DNA of 64,000 nt, from NCBI GenBank assembly GCA_030147635.1, contig JASBUZ010000025.1, forward strand, positions 95,441-159,440. The letters run 5' to 3'. The stretch comes from Gammaproteobacteria bacterium. GTDB taxonomy: Bacteria > Pseudomonadota > Gammaproteobacteria > Legionellales > Legionellaceae. Shown here piece by piece: positions 8,560 through 17,831 of the stretch. A model generated the notes under the pieces. It saw only the letters and a list, made by a program, of their open reading frames with translations. It was not told the DNA's origin and made no database searches. Made by a program: the position numbers and the translations under genes. Each line of letters opens with the position of its first letter. The first letter of the stretch is position 1.

Positions 8560-9226
8560 CTGGGTAGGGTGTTTTATTTTTCTTTGGAGTCTTGCTGCAT
8601 CGGCTGTAAACGTGCAAGGCATGGTGGTAAAGCCACAAGAGGGGGCGACCTGGCCGGGCGGTATTATCCCTTATACGATGGAGGATGGCTTGCCCTTAGA
8701 GAAAAAAATGGAAGTTCTCAATGCAATGAATTTGTGGGAGATGGAGACAGTCATTCGTTTTGTCTCGATATCACCGGGGGCACAAATTGATTATCCAGAC
8801 TATGTTGAGTTTCAGCCTAGTGATGGAAACACATGTGTTTCTTCTGTCGGTCGGCAAGGAGGGCTTCAGACCGTGCGTCTTGCACCGCGCTGTGACACCA
8901 TGATGATTGCGCATGAAATTGGACATCTACTGGGCCTTTGGCATGAACAGTCAAGAATAGACAGAGATTTGTACGTTGAAGTGGTGTGGGAGAACATTCG
9001 AGAAGATCATCACCACAACTTTAATCGACACCAGGATGAAGGGAAGAACCAAGGGCCTTACGACTATGACTCGATTATGCACTATTCAGCGACTGCATTT
9101 AGTAAAAATGGCAAGCCGACCATTGTGCCTCGCATGCCAGGGGTGCAAATTGGGCAGAGAACACACTTAAGTGCCGGGGATATTGCCTCGGTAAATGCGT
9201 TATACAATACGAATGGAGAGCGATGA
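8549..9226 (+). CDS. Astacin-family (M12A) zinc metalloprotease, secreted
   Basis: A 225-residue protein with an N-terminal signal peptide (hydrophobic 'VGCFIFLWSLAASA'). It carries the astacin zinc site HExxHxxGxxHE ('HEIGHLLGLWHEQ') and the Met-turn 'YDSIMHYS' with its conserved tyrosine, so the whole catalytic domain is present and apparently intact. The ATG at 8549 is chosen because GAGAGGAAAC precedes it; it lies inside the rsmI 3' end (11-bp overlap), and the stop overlaps pepN. Astacins are scarce in gammaproteobacteria. Legionella pneumophila has one, LegP, known as a Dot/Icm effector. Here the export signal suggests secretion or the periplasm. It probably lacks a long prodomain: the mature domain begins about 20 residues after the signal. 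Confidence 0.88.
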   Translation: MKANWVGCFIFLWSLAASAVNVQGMVVKPQEGATWPGGIIPYTMEDGLPLEKKMEVLNAMNLWEMETVIRFVSISPGAQIDYPDYVEFQPSDGNTCVSSVGRQGGLQTVRLAPRCDTMMIAHEIGHLLGLWHEQSRIDRDLYVEVVWENIREDHHHNFNRHQDEGKNQGPYDYDSIMHYSATAFSKNGKPTIVPRMPGVQIGQRTHLSAGDIASVNALYNTNGER

Positions 9227-11772
9227 TGTCGAACCCAACGATTTATTTAAGCGATTATAAGCCACCCGCATTTGCGATTGATACGGTGTGCCTAGACATC
9301 GACTTATTTGAGACCCATGCCGAAGTCAAAAATACCATGCGGCTTAACCGACGCGCACCCGGGCCATTATATTTAGATGGAGATGAATTGACTCTTGAAA
9401 GCATCCGTTTAGATGGTCAGAGAGTTAGTCACTACACTTGTAATGCGAATCGGCTCACACTGGACGATTGCCCAGATGAGTTTGAGCTTGAAATTGTCAC
9501 CAAAATTTTCCCACAAAAAAATACCGCTTTATCGGGGCTTTATCGCTCGAATGGCTTTTTTTGTACCCAATGTGAAGCACAAGGCTTTCGGCGTATTACT
9601 TACTTTCTAGACAGACCCGATGTGCTTGCTGTGTATACCACGCGAGTCTCAGCAGAAAAAGCAAAATATCCGATTTTGCTCTCCAATGGGAACTTGGTGG
9701 AGTCAGGGGGAGAGGGAGATAGACACTGGGCCAAGTGGCACGATCCTTTCAAAAAACCTTCTTATCTTTTTGCTTTGGTTGCCGGAGATTTAGCCTGTGT
9801 TAAAGATACATTTACTACGATGTCAGGCCGTGAAGTCGATTTGCATCTGTATGTTGAGCATGGTCAAGAAGACAAAGCCCCTCATGCATTGGCATCGCTT
9901 CAGGCCGCGATGGCTTGGGATGAGCGTCGGTTTGGTCGTGAATATGATTTAGATATTTATATGATTGTTGCGGTGAGTGATTTCAACATGGGCGCGATGG
10001 AGAATAAAGGGCTCAATATTTTTAATGCCAAATATATTCTTGCGCGTAAAGACACAGCAACTGACCAAGATTATGCAGATATAGAAGGTGTAGTTGGTCA
10101 TGAATATTTTCATAACTGGACTGGAAACCGTGTCACTTGCCGAGATTGGTTTCAGCTGAGTCTGAAGGAAGGCCTGACTGTATTTCGTGACCAAGAATTT
10201 TCAAGAGATATGAATTCACGCGATGTGAACCGTATTCAAGACGTCAAAATTTTACGCCAGGCTCAGTTTCCGGAAGATGCTGGAAAAATGGCGCATCCTG
10301 TGCGGCCTGCAGCCTACCAAGAAATTAATAACTTCTATACTGCCACGGTCTATAACAAAGGTGCGGAAGTGATTCGCATGCTGCACACCTTGCTTGGAGA
10401 AGTGGGCTTTAGACAAGGCATGGATTTGTATTTTGAGCGTCATGATGGCGAAGCGGTGACGGTTGAAGACTTTGTCGCAGCTATGAGTGATGCCAATGAT
10501 CGTAACTTAGAGCAGTTTTTTCATTGGTATACGCAACCGGGTACTCCAGTTGTGACCTTGGTGGAAGAAAGCTATCAAAACCAAACCCTCATCTTAAAGC
10601 TGACTCAGTCAGGGATCGACAAAGCATGTCCTATTCCGATTGATATTGCCGTGTTTAATGCCAAAGGTGAGTCGATGCTGCCTGAAAATACAGTGCTGCT
10701 ACTTGAACAATCCGAACAAATTTTTTGCGTGGAAAATTTAGCCGAAAAACCCGCTCATGTATCTTTGCTACGCGGGTTTTCCGCCCCTGTGATATTGAAC
10801 GATGGCAAAGACCAGATGGCACATCTTAGCCTTTTGCAGGTTGAGACGGATGGCTTTGCTAAATGGGATGCAGCACAGCGTGTGGTACGCCGAATCTTGT
10901 TGGCTGCCTATGACGCCAACACCCCATTAACACTCGATACAGCGATTGTTGAGGTGTTTCGCACTATTTTGCAAGATGAGTCACTGGATATGGCACTGCG
11001 TGCCTTATTACTTACTCCGCCAAGTTTTGAAGAAGTGGTGACAGAGCTTGCTGATATTGATGTGACCCGGATTGAAGATGCTCGAGATGCTTATTGCAAA
11101 GCGCTTGGAGAGGCACTATGGCCTGAATTTTTAGCGCTATATACCAAGCTTTGGCAAGAAGAAGATCATGTTATGGCAGGGGCTGCTTATGGTAGACGTC
11201 GTCTTCGTAATGTGTGTTTGCTCTTTATGATGGAGGCGCGGCCATCTGAAGCGCTTGGTGTGTGTGAAGCCCAGTTTGAGTCTGCGCAAACCATGACAGA
11301 CCAAATAGCAAGCTTCGCGCAACTGGTCAGTCACCCGGATGCAGCATGCCGTAAAAAAGCCATTGATGCATTTTATGAGACCTGGCAGGCAGAGGACTTG
11401 GTGCTTGATAAATGGTTTAGTTTGCAGGCGACAGCGGATGTGCCCGATGTGTTAGAGCAGGTGAAGGCATTGCTCGCGCATCCTGCGTTTGACATCAAGA
11501 ACCCAAACAAGGTTCGTGCGCTTATCGGGGCATTTTGCCAAAACCCAAGGTATTTTCATGCAAAAGACGGCAGTGGTTACGCGTTTCTTGCCGATAAAAT
11601 CCTTGAGCTTGATAAACTAAATCCACAAATTTCAGCACGTCTCGCAACGCCATTTACGCGTCTGCAGCGATTTGATGTAGTGAGACGAGAAGCGATGCAA
11701 AAAGAACTGAAGCGTATGTCAGAAGCGCAACTATCCAAAGATTTACGAGAGTTGGTGGATAAGAGCCTCTGA
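9223..11772 (+). CDS. pepN: Aminopeptidase N (M1 family)
   Basis: An 849-residue M1 metallo-aminopeptidase of the bacterial PepN type (E. coli 870). The substrate-recognition motif 'GAMENKGLNIF' and zinc site 'HEYFHNWTGNRVT' are intact, followed by the second zinc-ligand glutamate in 'LKEGLTVFRDQEF'. It releases N-terminal residues from cytosolic peptides. Start ATGATG overlaps the astacin stop by four bases and its own stop overlaps aroE by one base, so astacin-pepN-aroE are likely translated in sequence. Either of the two adjacent ATG codons could be used. Confidence 0.97.
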   Translation: MMSNPTIYLSDYKPPAFAIDTVCLDIDLFETHAEVKNTMRLNRRAPGPLYLDGDELTLESIRLDGQRVSHYTCNANRLTLDDCPDEFELEIVTKIFPQKNTALSGLYRSNGFFCTQCEAQGFRRITYFLDRPDVLAVYTTRVSAEKAKYPILLSNGNLVESGGEGDRHWAKWHDPFKKPSYLFALVAGDLACVKDTFTTMSGREVDLHLYVEHGQEDKAPHALASLQAAMAWDERRFGREYDLDIYMIVAVSDFNMGAMENKGLNIFNAKYILARKDTATDQDYADIEGVVGHEYFHNWTGNRVTCRDWFQLSLKEGLTVFRDQEFSRDMNSRDVNRIQDVKILRQAQFPEDAGKMAHPVRPAAYQEINNFYTATVYNKGAEVIRMLHTLLGEVGFRQGMDLYFERHDGEAVTVEDFVAAMSDANDRNLEQFFHWYTQPGTPVVTLVEESYQNQTLILKLTQSGIDKACPIPIDIAVFNAKGESMLPENTVLLLEQSEQIFCVENLAEKPAHVSLLRGFSAPVILNDGKDQMAHLSLLQVETDGFAKWDAAQRVVRRILLAAYDANTPLTLDTAIVEVFRTILQDESLDMALRALLLTPPSFEEVVTELADIDVTRIEDARDAYCKALGEALWPEFLALYTKLWQEEDHVMAGAAYGRRRLRNVCLLFMMEARPSEALGVCEAQFESAQTMTDQIASFAQLVSHPDAACRKKAIDAFYETWQAEDLVLDKWFSLQATADVPDVLEQVKALLAHPAFDIKNPNKVRALIGAFCQNPRYFHAKDGSGYAFLADKILELDKLNPQISARLATPFTRLQRFDVVRREAMQKELKRMSEAQLSKDLRELVDKSL

Positions 11773-12530
11773 TGATGAAGCATTATGCGGTGATTGGCGC
11801 CCCCATTGAGCACAGCTTATCGCCTAGCTTGCATCAGCACTTTGCAAGAGAGGCAGGCGTTAAGCTTGAGTACACCCGTATTTTGCTTGATGATGCACAT
11901 TTTGAGCAGCAAGTGCAGGATTTTTTTAAAGCCGGTGGTGCGGGGCTGAATGTGACTGCACCAGGCAAAGAGCGTGCGTTCGCGATGTCAGATGTGCAAA
12001 CTGAGCGTTGTTTGAAAGCCGGCGCTGCCAATACGCTTTGGCTGAATGCTAAAGGTGAGCTGTGTGCGGATAATACCGATGGCGCAGGCTTAGTATGTGA
12101 TTTGAAAAAGCGAATTAAACTTTCAGGGGCGCGAATTTTGATTTTAGGGGCGGGCGGTGCTGTGCGGGGGATTTTGCCGGCATTGTTTTTGGAAAAGTCC
12201 CAGAAGATTGTGGTTCATAACCGAACCAAAGTACGTGCTCAAACACTCGTCCAGGAGATGGATAATAAAGCCGTGAAGTGTGCTGGGCAATCCGACATGA
12301 CGGAAACCTATGATTTGGTGCTGAATGCTACAGGGCGTCAATTTGCCCCGCCAAATGAATTGCAAGGCACGTCTTTTTGTTACGATTTAACTTATGACAG
12401 GTCTGCTCTTACCCCATTTGTGCACTGGGCGCGTCAAAAAGCCTACCCGGCGGTAGATGGCTTTGGTATGCTGGTTGAGCAAGCACGTGAGGCGTTTGCT
12501 GTTTGGCGCGGTATGAGTGCTTCTAACTAA
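11772..12530 (+). CDS. aroE: Shikimate 5-dehydrogenase
   Basis: A 252-residue AroE that reduces 3-dehydroshikimate with NADPH in aromatic amino acid synthesis. Seen are 'GAPIEHSLSPSLH' (shikimate binding), the catalytic lysine region 'LNVTAPGKERA', 'DNTDGAGLV', and the Rossmann glycine motif 'ILILGAGGAVRG'. The usual NVTxPFK reads NVTAPGK here, a mild substitution next to the catalytic lysine. It is somewhat short (E. coli 272). The start overlaps the pepN stop (TGATG). The 3' end overlaps the convergent patatin gene by 8 bp. Confidence 0.95.
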   Translation: MMKHYAVIGAPIEHSLSPSLHQHFAREAGVKLEYTRILLDDAHFEQQVQDFFKAGGAGLNVTAPGKERAFAMSDVQTERCLKAGAANTLWLNAKGELCADNTDGAGLVCDLKKRIKLSGARILILGAGGAVRGILPALFLEKSQKIVVHNRTKVRAQTLVQEMDNKAVKCAGQSDMTETYDLVLNATGRQFAPPNELQGTSFCYDLTYDRSALTPFVHWARQKAYPAVDGFGMLVEQAREAFAVWRGMSASN

Positions 12531-13632
12531 AAAAAGGCTGTAATGCCGCTTCTTGCGCAAGCGTATCTTCGTAACCGAGCTTAATCAGCTCTTGAGTAAA
12601 CTCTTTTTCAAATAGTAAGAAGCTGAGTAAGTCCCCTGAGTGTTGCTGTGCGCCTAGGCAGTTGAGGCATAAGCGTAAAAAGCTTGGCATGCTGTCATAT
12701 TTGTTTTGTGCAAGCGCTGCAACGTTCATGCTGGGTCTTAGGCAGGCCATGTCAATGGGGCGCCAAGGCGAATGTCTTTTTTTCCAGATAGAGAGCAAAT
12801 GCGCAATGTCATTCATGCGGTTTACATTTTCGATGTCTCTATCAAGGTTATCCAAAAATAGGCTGTTTAGCATGTTTCCTAAGATATGGGCAAAGCCAAT
12901 ATCAGCTGTTTGCAATTTTTCTGGCTGAACTGCTCCAGGGGTTGGGCGCGTGCCGATAATGAGAATTTTCTCAACATGAAAGCGAATTGGGCCGCGTAGT
13001 GGTGAGACTAGCCCCATGCTGCCATCTCCATAGTGCCGGCCTCGAATTGGAATGGCCGGAAAAAAGAGGGGTAGTGCACTTGATGAGAGAATATGCTCTG
13101 CTCGAAGGGTCGTGCGCTGGCTGGTATGTCTTGGGTAGGACCAGTCGTCAAAGTGCGAGGCATGATGTTGATAAAACGATATGGTTTGCTGGGTTTCATA
13201 GCAGTTGCTAATGACCTCAAAGGTTTCCAGAGTGCCTTGCTCAATGTTTTGATGAATTCTGTCAAAATTAATATGGTCGTGAAAAAAGAGGTGCAGGGGC
13301 GTGGTGTCTAGCAGGTAGCCTGAGTTTTTTGGTTTAACTACCACGCGGCTGAGGTTTCGCAAAATAGATTTACCAAGGGCGTAGTTACTAGCGTTGTAAA
13401 TTTGTTGACAGTGAATGTTATGCCATAAGTGCTCAAGTTTTTCGATGGCTGCCCCAAAATCATCTGCATTTTCAGCAAGAATACAGGCATTGACACTACC
13501 AATGCTAACACCGCTTATCATGCTAAAAGGGCTGGTTTTGGGCTGAAAAATTTGATGAATAGCTTTGAGTACGCCTGCTTGGTAGGCTCCGCGCGCGCCG
13601 CCTCCTGCTAAATAAAGGGCTGTCTTAGCCAT
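12523..13632 (-). CDS. Patatin-like phospholipase family protein
   Basis: A 369-residue protein with a patatin domain at the N-terminus. The oxyanion-hole glycines are in 'LAGGGARGAYQAGVL', the nucleophile serine in GxSxG 'GVSIGSVNA', and the catalytic aspartate in 'GDGSMGL' (Asp-Gly). The Ser-Asp dyad is therefore complete. No signal peptide or membrane helix is evident. Patatins hydrolyse phospholipid or lysophospholipid acyl chains; in Legionella several are secreted effectors (VipD group), while others are housekeeping RssA-type enzymes. The genomic context is ordinary, so which applies cannot be decided. Confidence 0.87.
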   Translation of the reverse strand: MAKTALYLAGGGARGAYQAGVLKAIHQIFQPKTSPFSMISGVSIGSVNACILAENADDFGAAIEKLEHLWHNIHCQQIYNASNYALGKSILRNLSRVVVKPKNSGYLLDTTPLHLFFHDHINFDRIHQNIEQGTLETFEVISNCYETQQTISFYQHHASHFDDWSYPRHTSQRTTLRAEHILSSSALPLFFPAIPIRGRHYGDGSMGLVSPLRGPIRFHVEKILIIGTRPTPGAVQPEKLQTADIGFAHILGNMLNSLFLDNLDRDIENVNRMNDIAHLLSIWKKRHSPWRPIDMACLRPSMNVAALAQNKYDSMPSFLRLCLNCLGAQQHSGDLLSFLLFEKEFTQELIKLGYEDTLAQEAALQPFFS

Positions 13633-13701
13633 ATTGCGCCGTTTGTTTTCTTCAAGGATATCAGAAACTATAGTTGAGCTTATGGGGAAATATCAAGCGA
13701 T

Positions 13702-14394
13702 TCACCAATTTAAGGTGCTTTTGATAAACGGAATGGTAATTTTTCGTTGAGCTACGAGCGAGGCGTGGTCAAGTTTATCCAAAAGTGCATGTAAATCATG
13801 CATGTTGCGTGCACTACGATTCACCAAAAACTGTGCCACATTAGATGGGAGGGTAAAGCCTCGACGTGCTGCCTCTAACGAAAGTGTTTCAGCTTTGTCG
13901 TGGTCACTGAGTTCTTTGACATGCATCAAAAGACCAGAACTTAGGCGAGATTTTAAGTCTGGTAGCAAAATGGGGGTATGTTGGGGTGGGGTGTTACCGG
14001 CCATAATCAGCGTTGCATCTTGGTTGTCTCGTATGCGGTTATATAGATGAAACAGTGCTTCTTCCCAGGCAGGAAGGCCAACAATAGCATCTAGCTCATC
14101 CATACAAAATAAGCGATGCATTTCCAAATCGCCCAGAATGGTAGGGTCCCAAGTTTTTAGCGTATTTAAAGGCAGGTAAATACTGGCTTCATTTGTTCCT
14201 AAGTGCTGACAGCAGGCTTGCAGCAAGTGTGATTTACCGCATCCAGGAGCGCCCCATAAATAAATAAACGGCTCGCCGGTGTTTGAAAGGGCTGCTAACA
14301 ACTCTTTTTGCACCAGCGTATTATCACCCCAGCAATATTCTTTGAAGGTGGCTTCATCGTTGAGTTGAATAGCAAGGGCGAGCTGATGATTCAT
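13702..14394 (-). CDS. hda: DnaA inactivator Hda
   Basis: A 230-residue AAA+ protein resembling DnaA domain III only (E. coli Hda is 233). Seen are the N-terminal clamp-binding-type segment 'QLALAIQLND', Walker A 'GAPGCGKSHLLQA', Walker B 'LFCMDELDAI', and a sensor region 'PDLKSRLSSG'. With the sliding clamp it stimulates DnaA-ATP hydrolysis to prevent re-initiation. The start overlaps the end of the phosphatidyltransferase gene by ATGA, so the two are coupled. Confidence 0.93.
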   Translation of the reverse strand: MNHQLALAIQLNDEATFKEYCWGDNTLVQKELLAALSNTGEPFIYLWGAPGCGKSHLLQACCQHLGTNEASIYLPLNTLKTWDPTILGDLEMHRLFCMDELDAIVGLPAWEEALFHLYNRIRDNQDATLIMAGNTPPQHTPILLPDLKSRLSSGLLMHVKELSDHDKAETLSLEAARRGFTLPSNVAQFLVNRSARNMHDLHALLDKLDHASLVAQRKITIPFIKSTLNW

Positions 14395-14951
14395 TGGGGT
14401 ACAGGGCTACTAGCATAGGCTTTTTTAGCCCAAGTCCAGACATAATCGATGTAGGTGGAAGAGGTTGTGAAAGTGGTCAGCCCAATCAGCAAAAACGTAA
14501 AGGTTTGAGAGGTTTTACCAAATGCGAGCTCAACCAGACAAAAAATAATGAGGGTGAGTTGCAAGAAGGTATTAATCTTACTGAGCCACGTTGGTTTAAA
14601 ATCAATCCGCTGGGGAATAAAGCGTTGCCAGGCCATGACGCCAAGAGAGATGGTTAAATCACGAAAAAAAACCAAACTCACCAACCACCAAGGAAGCTGT
14701 TTGAGGAGTGCGAGTGAGATAAAACTCGAGGCAATCAACAGCTTGTCTGCAATGGGGTCGATGAGGGAGCCAAAACGTGTTTGCCAGTTAAAGAGTCGGG
14801 CGATCCAGCCATCTATGCCATCAGTGATGCCTGCAACTAAAAAGATGTAGAGCGCTGCTGCATAATGTTCTTGGTATAAATAAAACAGAAACGGCACGAT
14901 TAACATGAGCCGGGTCAAGCTGAATGCATTGGGTAAATATTTCAGCACCAT
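14391..14951 (-). CDS. CDP-alcohol phosphatidyltransferase (PgsA-like)
   Basis: A 186-residue membrane protein with the complete CDP-alcohol phosphotransferase motif D-x2-DG-x2-AR-x8-G-x3-D-x3-D in 'DGIDGWIARLFNWQTRFGS' followed by 'LIDPIADKLL'. Several hydrophobic helices follow. Length matches phosphatidylglycerophosphate synthase PgsA (about 180), though a eukaryotic-type cardiolipin synthase cannot be excluded by eye. It makes acidic phospholipid precursors in the inner membrane. It is upstream of hda in an overlapping pair. Confidence 0.85.
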   Translation of the reverse strand: MVLKYLPNAFSLTRLMLIVPFLFYLYQEHYAAALYIFLVAGITDGIDGWIARLFNWQTRFGSLIDPIADKLLIASSFISLALLKQLPWWLVSLVFFRDLTISLGVMAWQRFIPQRIDFKPTWLSKINTFLQLTLIIFCLVELAFGKTSQTFTFLLIGLTTFTTSSTYIDYVWTWAKKAYASSPVPQ

Positions 14952-15022
14952 GAATAAACCATTTGTGTCTATAAGCGTTTTAATAGTTCTAAATTGTATC
15001 TAAAAAGGGAATCTGTGTCACG

Positions 15023-15084
15023 CTTTAAGCACCCTCTGCCCGTGCATGAGGCACGGGTTTTAGGGGGTGTTGTTGCGCTTAAAG
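15023..15084. terminator. Nested inverted repeat at the 3' end of trxA
   Basis: Three nested complementary arms are visible: outer CTTTAAGC/GCTTAAAG (8 bp, the right arm covering the trxA stop), a middle CACCCT/AGGGGGTG with a bulge, and inner CCCGTGC/GCACGGG around a 5-base loop. In the trxA transcript this folds into a long stem. There is no clear U-run on the minus strand, so it may protect the 3' end or be a dispersed palindromic element rather than a classic terminator. The rest of the trxA/pgsA-like gap shows nothing else. Confidence 0.5.
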
Positions 15085-15405
15085 ATTGCTATCAATGAAA
15101 GCAATCAACTGAGATTTTGAAAGTAATCCCATTTTGGTTGCTTTGACCTGACCGTTTTTGAATAACAGCAAGGTTGGAATACTCATCACGCCATATTTAG
15201 ACGGTGTTTGTGGATTTTCGTCGATATCAATTTTTGCAAATGTTACTTTTTCGTGGTGGTTTTCTGCCGCTTCCTCAAAAATAGGAGCAAGTGCTCGACA
15301 AGGGCCGCACCAAGAAGCCCAAAAATCAACCAGAACGGGCTGTGTTGCGTTGAGAACTTCAGCTTCAAAATTCTCATCATTAACGAGTTTAACGTGATTG
15401 CTCAT
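15079..15405 (-). CDS. trxA: Thioredoxin 1
   Basis: A 108-residue classical thioredoxin with active site 'FWASWCGPCRALAP' and the cis-proline in 'VMSIPTLLLF'. It is a cytosolic protein-disulphide reductase, recycled by thioredoxin reductase. A GAGG ribosome site precedes the ATG. It is a single gene followed by a strong nested hairpin. Confidence 0.97.
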   Translation of the reverse strand: MSNHVKLVNDENFEAEVLNATQPVLVDFWASWCGPCRALAPIFEEAAENHHEKVTFAKIDIDENPQTPSKYGVMSIPTLLLFKNGQVKATKMGLLSKSQLIAFIDSNL

Positions 15406-15476
15406 GAAAGAACCTCAGTTGGTTAAAAATTTTGGCTCAGTACTGACGAAGCTTGTCGATGGCTGAGCACAGCCTA

Positions 15477-16208
15477 TTATAGATCACCTAGTAGCGCTTG
15501 CAACACACTAAGTGCTGTAAGCGTCGCGGTTTCGGTTCTTAAGATACGCGGGCCAAGCGCAATTCCCTCGAAGTTTCGTGCTTTTGCATCCGAAACTTCT
15601 TGAGGGCTTAAGCCACCTTCAGGGCCAATCAGCAGGGTAATTTCACCACTATTTTTTCGAGAAAATTCTCGCCAAGAGGTATCTGCTTTGGGGTCGAGTA
15701 GGTACCTATTGGGGGTATCACAGCGCTCAAGATAGGCCTCTAATGAGCAGGGCTCATGAATCGGGGGGAGGATGTTACGCCCAGACTGCTCGCATGCGCC
15801 AATTGCAATGGCTTCCCACTGAGCATGTTTTTTTGCCAGATGCTTACTGTTTTGTCTGACGGAGCCGTGCTGAGTCAGTAATGGCGTGATGCTTGCCACG
15901 CCAAGCTCAACTGCTTTTTGAATCACAAATGGCATATGTTCTTTTTTCGCAATACCTTGTGCCAGATGAATGACGCAAGGGGACTCTCGGTTGACAGCTT
16001 GTACGCCCTGAATGCGCACAGTTACTTGATGTTTTTTAATTGCCGTAATGAGAGCAGAAAACTCTTGATTATCGCCGCGAAATAAAATAAGCGAGTCACT
16101 GGTTCGCATACGAAGCACGCGGAGTACATGGTGACTTGCAGGTTCTGAGAGTTCGACGACGTCATGAAGGGAGTAGTTGCCAGGTTGGTAAATACGGACA
16201 GTTCGCAT
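15477..16208 (-). CDS. rsmE: 16S rRNA m3U1498 methyltransferase
   Basis: A 243-residue SPOUT-fold enzyme, the same length as E. coli RsmE. Seen are the N-terminal PUA-like domain ('HHVLRVLRMRTSDSL'), 'CEQSGRN', and the knotted SAM site 'LLIGPEGGLSPQEV' and 'ALGPRILRTETATL'. It methylates U1498 of 16S rRNA in the 30S subunit. It is divergent from fumC. Confidence 0.96.
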   Translation of the reverse strand: MRTVRIYQPGNYSLHDVVELSEPASHHVLRVLRMRTSDSLILFRGDNQEFSALITAIKKHQVTVRIQGVQAVNRESPCVIHLAQGIAKKEHMPFVIQKAVELGVASITPLLTQHGSVRQNSKHLAKKHAQWEAIAIGACEQSGRNILPPIHEPCSLEAYLERCDTPNRYLLDPKADTSWREFSRKNSGEITLLIGPEGGLSPQEVSDAKARNFEGIALGPRILRTETATLTALSVLQALLGDL

Positions 16209-16328
16209 AAGCCTCGCTCTTTAGCTGTGATTTAGAGTCTTTATGTCACAGTGTATACCAAGTTGTTTCAATCCGTTATCCTATTGGCCTTAATTTTGAT
16301 GAGATTGATGTGTGGAGTGATTCAAATT

Positions 16329-17720
16329 ATGACAAAAACACGTATTGAAACAGACAGCATGGGCGAAATTGAAGTTTCTGCCGATAAATATTGGGGCGCA
16401 CAAACCGAGCGTTCTTTACATCATTTTAATATTGGCTATGACTTGATTCCAATCGAAGTGATTCATGCGTTTGGTATCTTAAAAAAAGCGGCAGCACTCA
16501 CCAACCATGCGCTTGGTAATTTAGAAGACTCTAAGAAAGATTTAATTGTTGAGGCCGCAACAGAAGTAAGTGAAGGAAAACTAGACGCACACTTCCCACT
16601 GCATGTTTGGCAAACCGGAAGTGGTACGCAATCCAATATGAATTCAAATGAGGTGATTGCAAATCGTGCTATCGAGATTGCTGGTGGCGAGTTAGGTAGT
16701 AAAACACCAATTCATCCCAATGATGACGTCAATCGCTCACAATCTTCTAATGATACCTTTCCAACTGCGATGCATATTGCAGCAGCGGTGGCCTTTCAAG
16801 AGAGGCTTTTGCCAGCAGTAAAAACTTTGCGTGATGGTTTAGCGGCTAAAATGGACGCATTTAAAGACATCATCAAAATTGGCCGAACTCATCTGCAAGA
16901 CGCAGTGCCGTTAACCTTGGGGCAAGAGTTTTCTGGTTATGTGGCGCAACTGGATGCCTGCATCGCACGCGTTGAAGCGGTATTACCTGAAATTTATCCA
17001 CTCGCGCTTGGTGGTACTGCCGTCGGGACTGGGTTAAACACTCACCCACAGTTTGCCGAAAAAGTAGCGAAGCAAATTGCAGAGCTGACAGGGCTGCCAT
17101 TTGTCTCTGCCCCTAATAAGTTTGAGGCCTTGGCTTCTCACGAGCCATTGGTGATGGCGCACGGGGTATTAAAAGCGCTGGCTTGCGCTTTGATGAAAAT
17201 TGCTAATGATATTCGCTGGCTTGGCTCAGGGCCTCGTTGTGGTATTGGCGAGTTGCATTTACCTGAAAATGAGCCTGGTTCATCGATTATGCCTGGTAAA
17301 GTGAATCCGACTCAGGCCGAAGCGATGACCATGGTATGTACCCAAGTCATGGGCAATGACACGGCTGTTACCGTGGCCGCAAGCCAAGGAAACTTCGAGC
17401 TAAACGTCTTTAAGCCGGTCATTATCTTTAATGTGTTGCACTCCATTCGTTTGCTTGCTGATACCTGTCAGAGCTTCCAAACTTTCTGTGTTGAGGGTCT
17501 TGAGCCAAATTTAGATGTGATTGCAGGTTATGTCGATCGCTCTTTAATGCTGGTGACTGCGTTAAACAAGCATATTGGCTATGACAAAGCGGCAAAAATT
17601 GCAAAAAAAGCGCATCAAGATAACTTATCTCTTGAAGAAGCTGCAATTGAACTTGGATTTTTGACCACTGAAGAATTTTCCGAGTATGTGCAGCCGGCCA
17701 AGATGATTGCACCGAGTTAA
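16329..17720 (+). CDS. fumC: Fumarate hydratase, class II
   Basis: About 463 residues from the ATG at 16329, which aligns with the FumC start ('[16 protein letters not shown]'). The frame is open upstream to 16251 but that adds only a hydrophobic stretch not found in the family. The fumarase/aspartase signature '[11 protein letters not shown]' with its catalytic serine is present, as are '[10 protein letters not shown]' and '[10 protein letters not shown]'. It is the iron-independent, heat-stable fumarase of the TCA cycle. A GGAG lies about 11 bases before the chosen start. Confidence 0.96.
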   Translation: MTKTRIETDSMGEIEVSADKYWGAQTERSLHHFNIGYDLIPIEVIHAFGILKKAAALTNHALGNLEDSKKDLIVEAATEVSEGKLDAHFPLHVWQTGSGTQSNMNSNEVIANRAIEIAGGELGSKTPIHPNDDVNRSQSSNDTFPTAMHIAAAVAFQERLLPAVKTLRDGLAAKMDAFKDIIKIGRTHLQDAVPLTLGQEFSGYVAQLDACIARVEAVLPEIYPLALGGTAVGTGLNTHPQFAEKVAKQIAELTGLPFVSAPNKFEALASHEPLVMAHGVLKALACALMKIANDIRWLGSGPRCGIGELHLPENEPGSSIMPGKVNPTQAEAMTMVCTQVMGNDTAVTVAASQGNFELNVFKPVIIFNVLHSIRLLADTCQSFQTFCVEGLEPNLDVIAGYVDRSLMLVTALNKHIGYDKAAKIAKKAHQDNLSLEEAAIELGFLTTEEFSEYVQPAKMIAPS

Positions 17721-17740
17721 GCTGTAACTATCTGCGTCAC

Positions 17741-17784
17741 ATATTAAAACTAGGTTCAATAATTATTGCACCTAGTTTTAATAT
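17741..17784. repeat. 44-bp near-perfect palindrome between fumC and the HTH regulator
   Basis: Arms of 22 bases (ATATTAAAACTAGGTTCAAT... and its complement) match at 21 of 22 positions with no loop. Read as RNA it could terminate fumC, because the right arm ends in TTTTA. Read as DNA it is a large symmetric operator 48 bp before the start of an HTH-containing gene. The sequence alone does not decide between the two. Confidence 0.7.
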
Positions 17785-17831
17785 AAACTAAACTCATACT
17801 ATACAACTAAATTATATTGACGTGTTGTTCT

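Noticed and set aside
16251-16328. In-frame extension upstream of fumC encoding a hydrophobic stretch
   Set aside because: FumC family proteins start at the MTKTRIETD segment and are cytosolic; the extension has no ribosome site and looks like translated leader.
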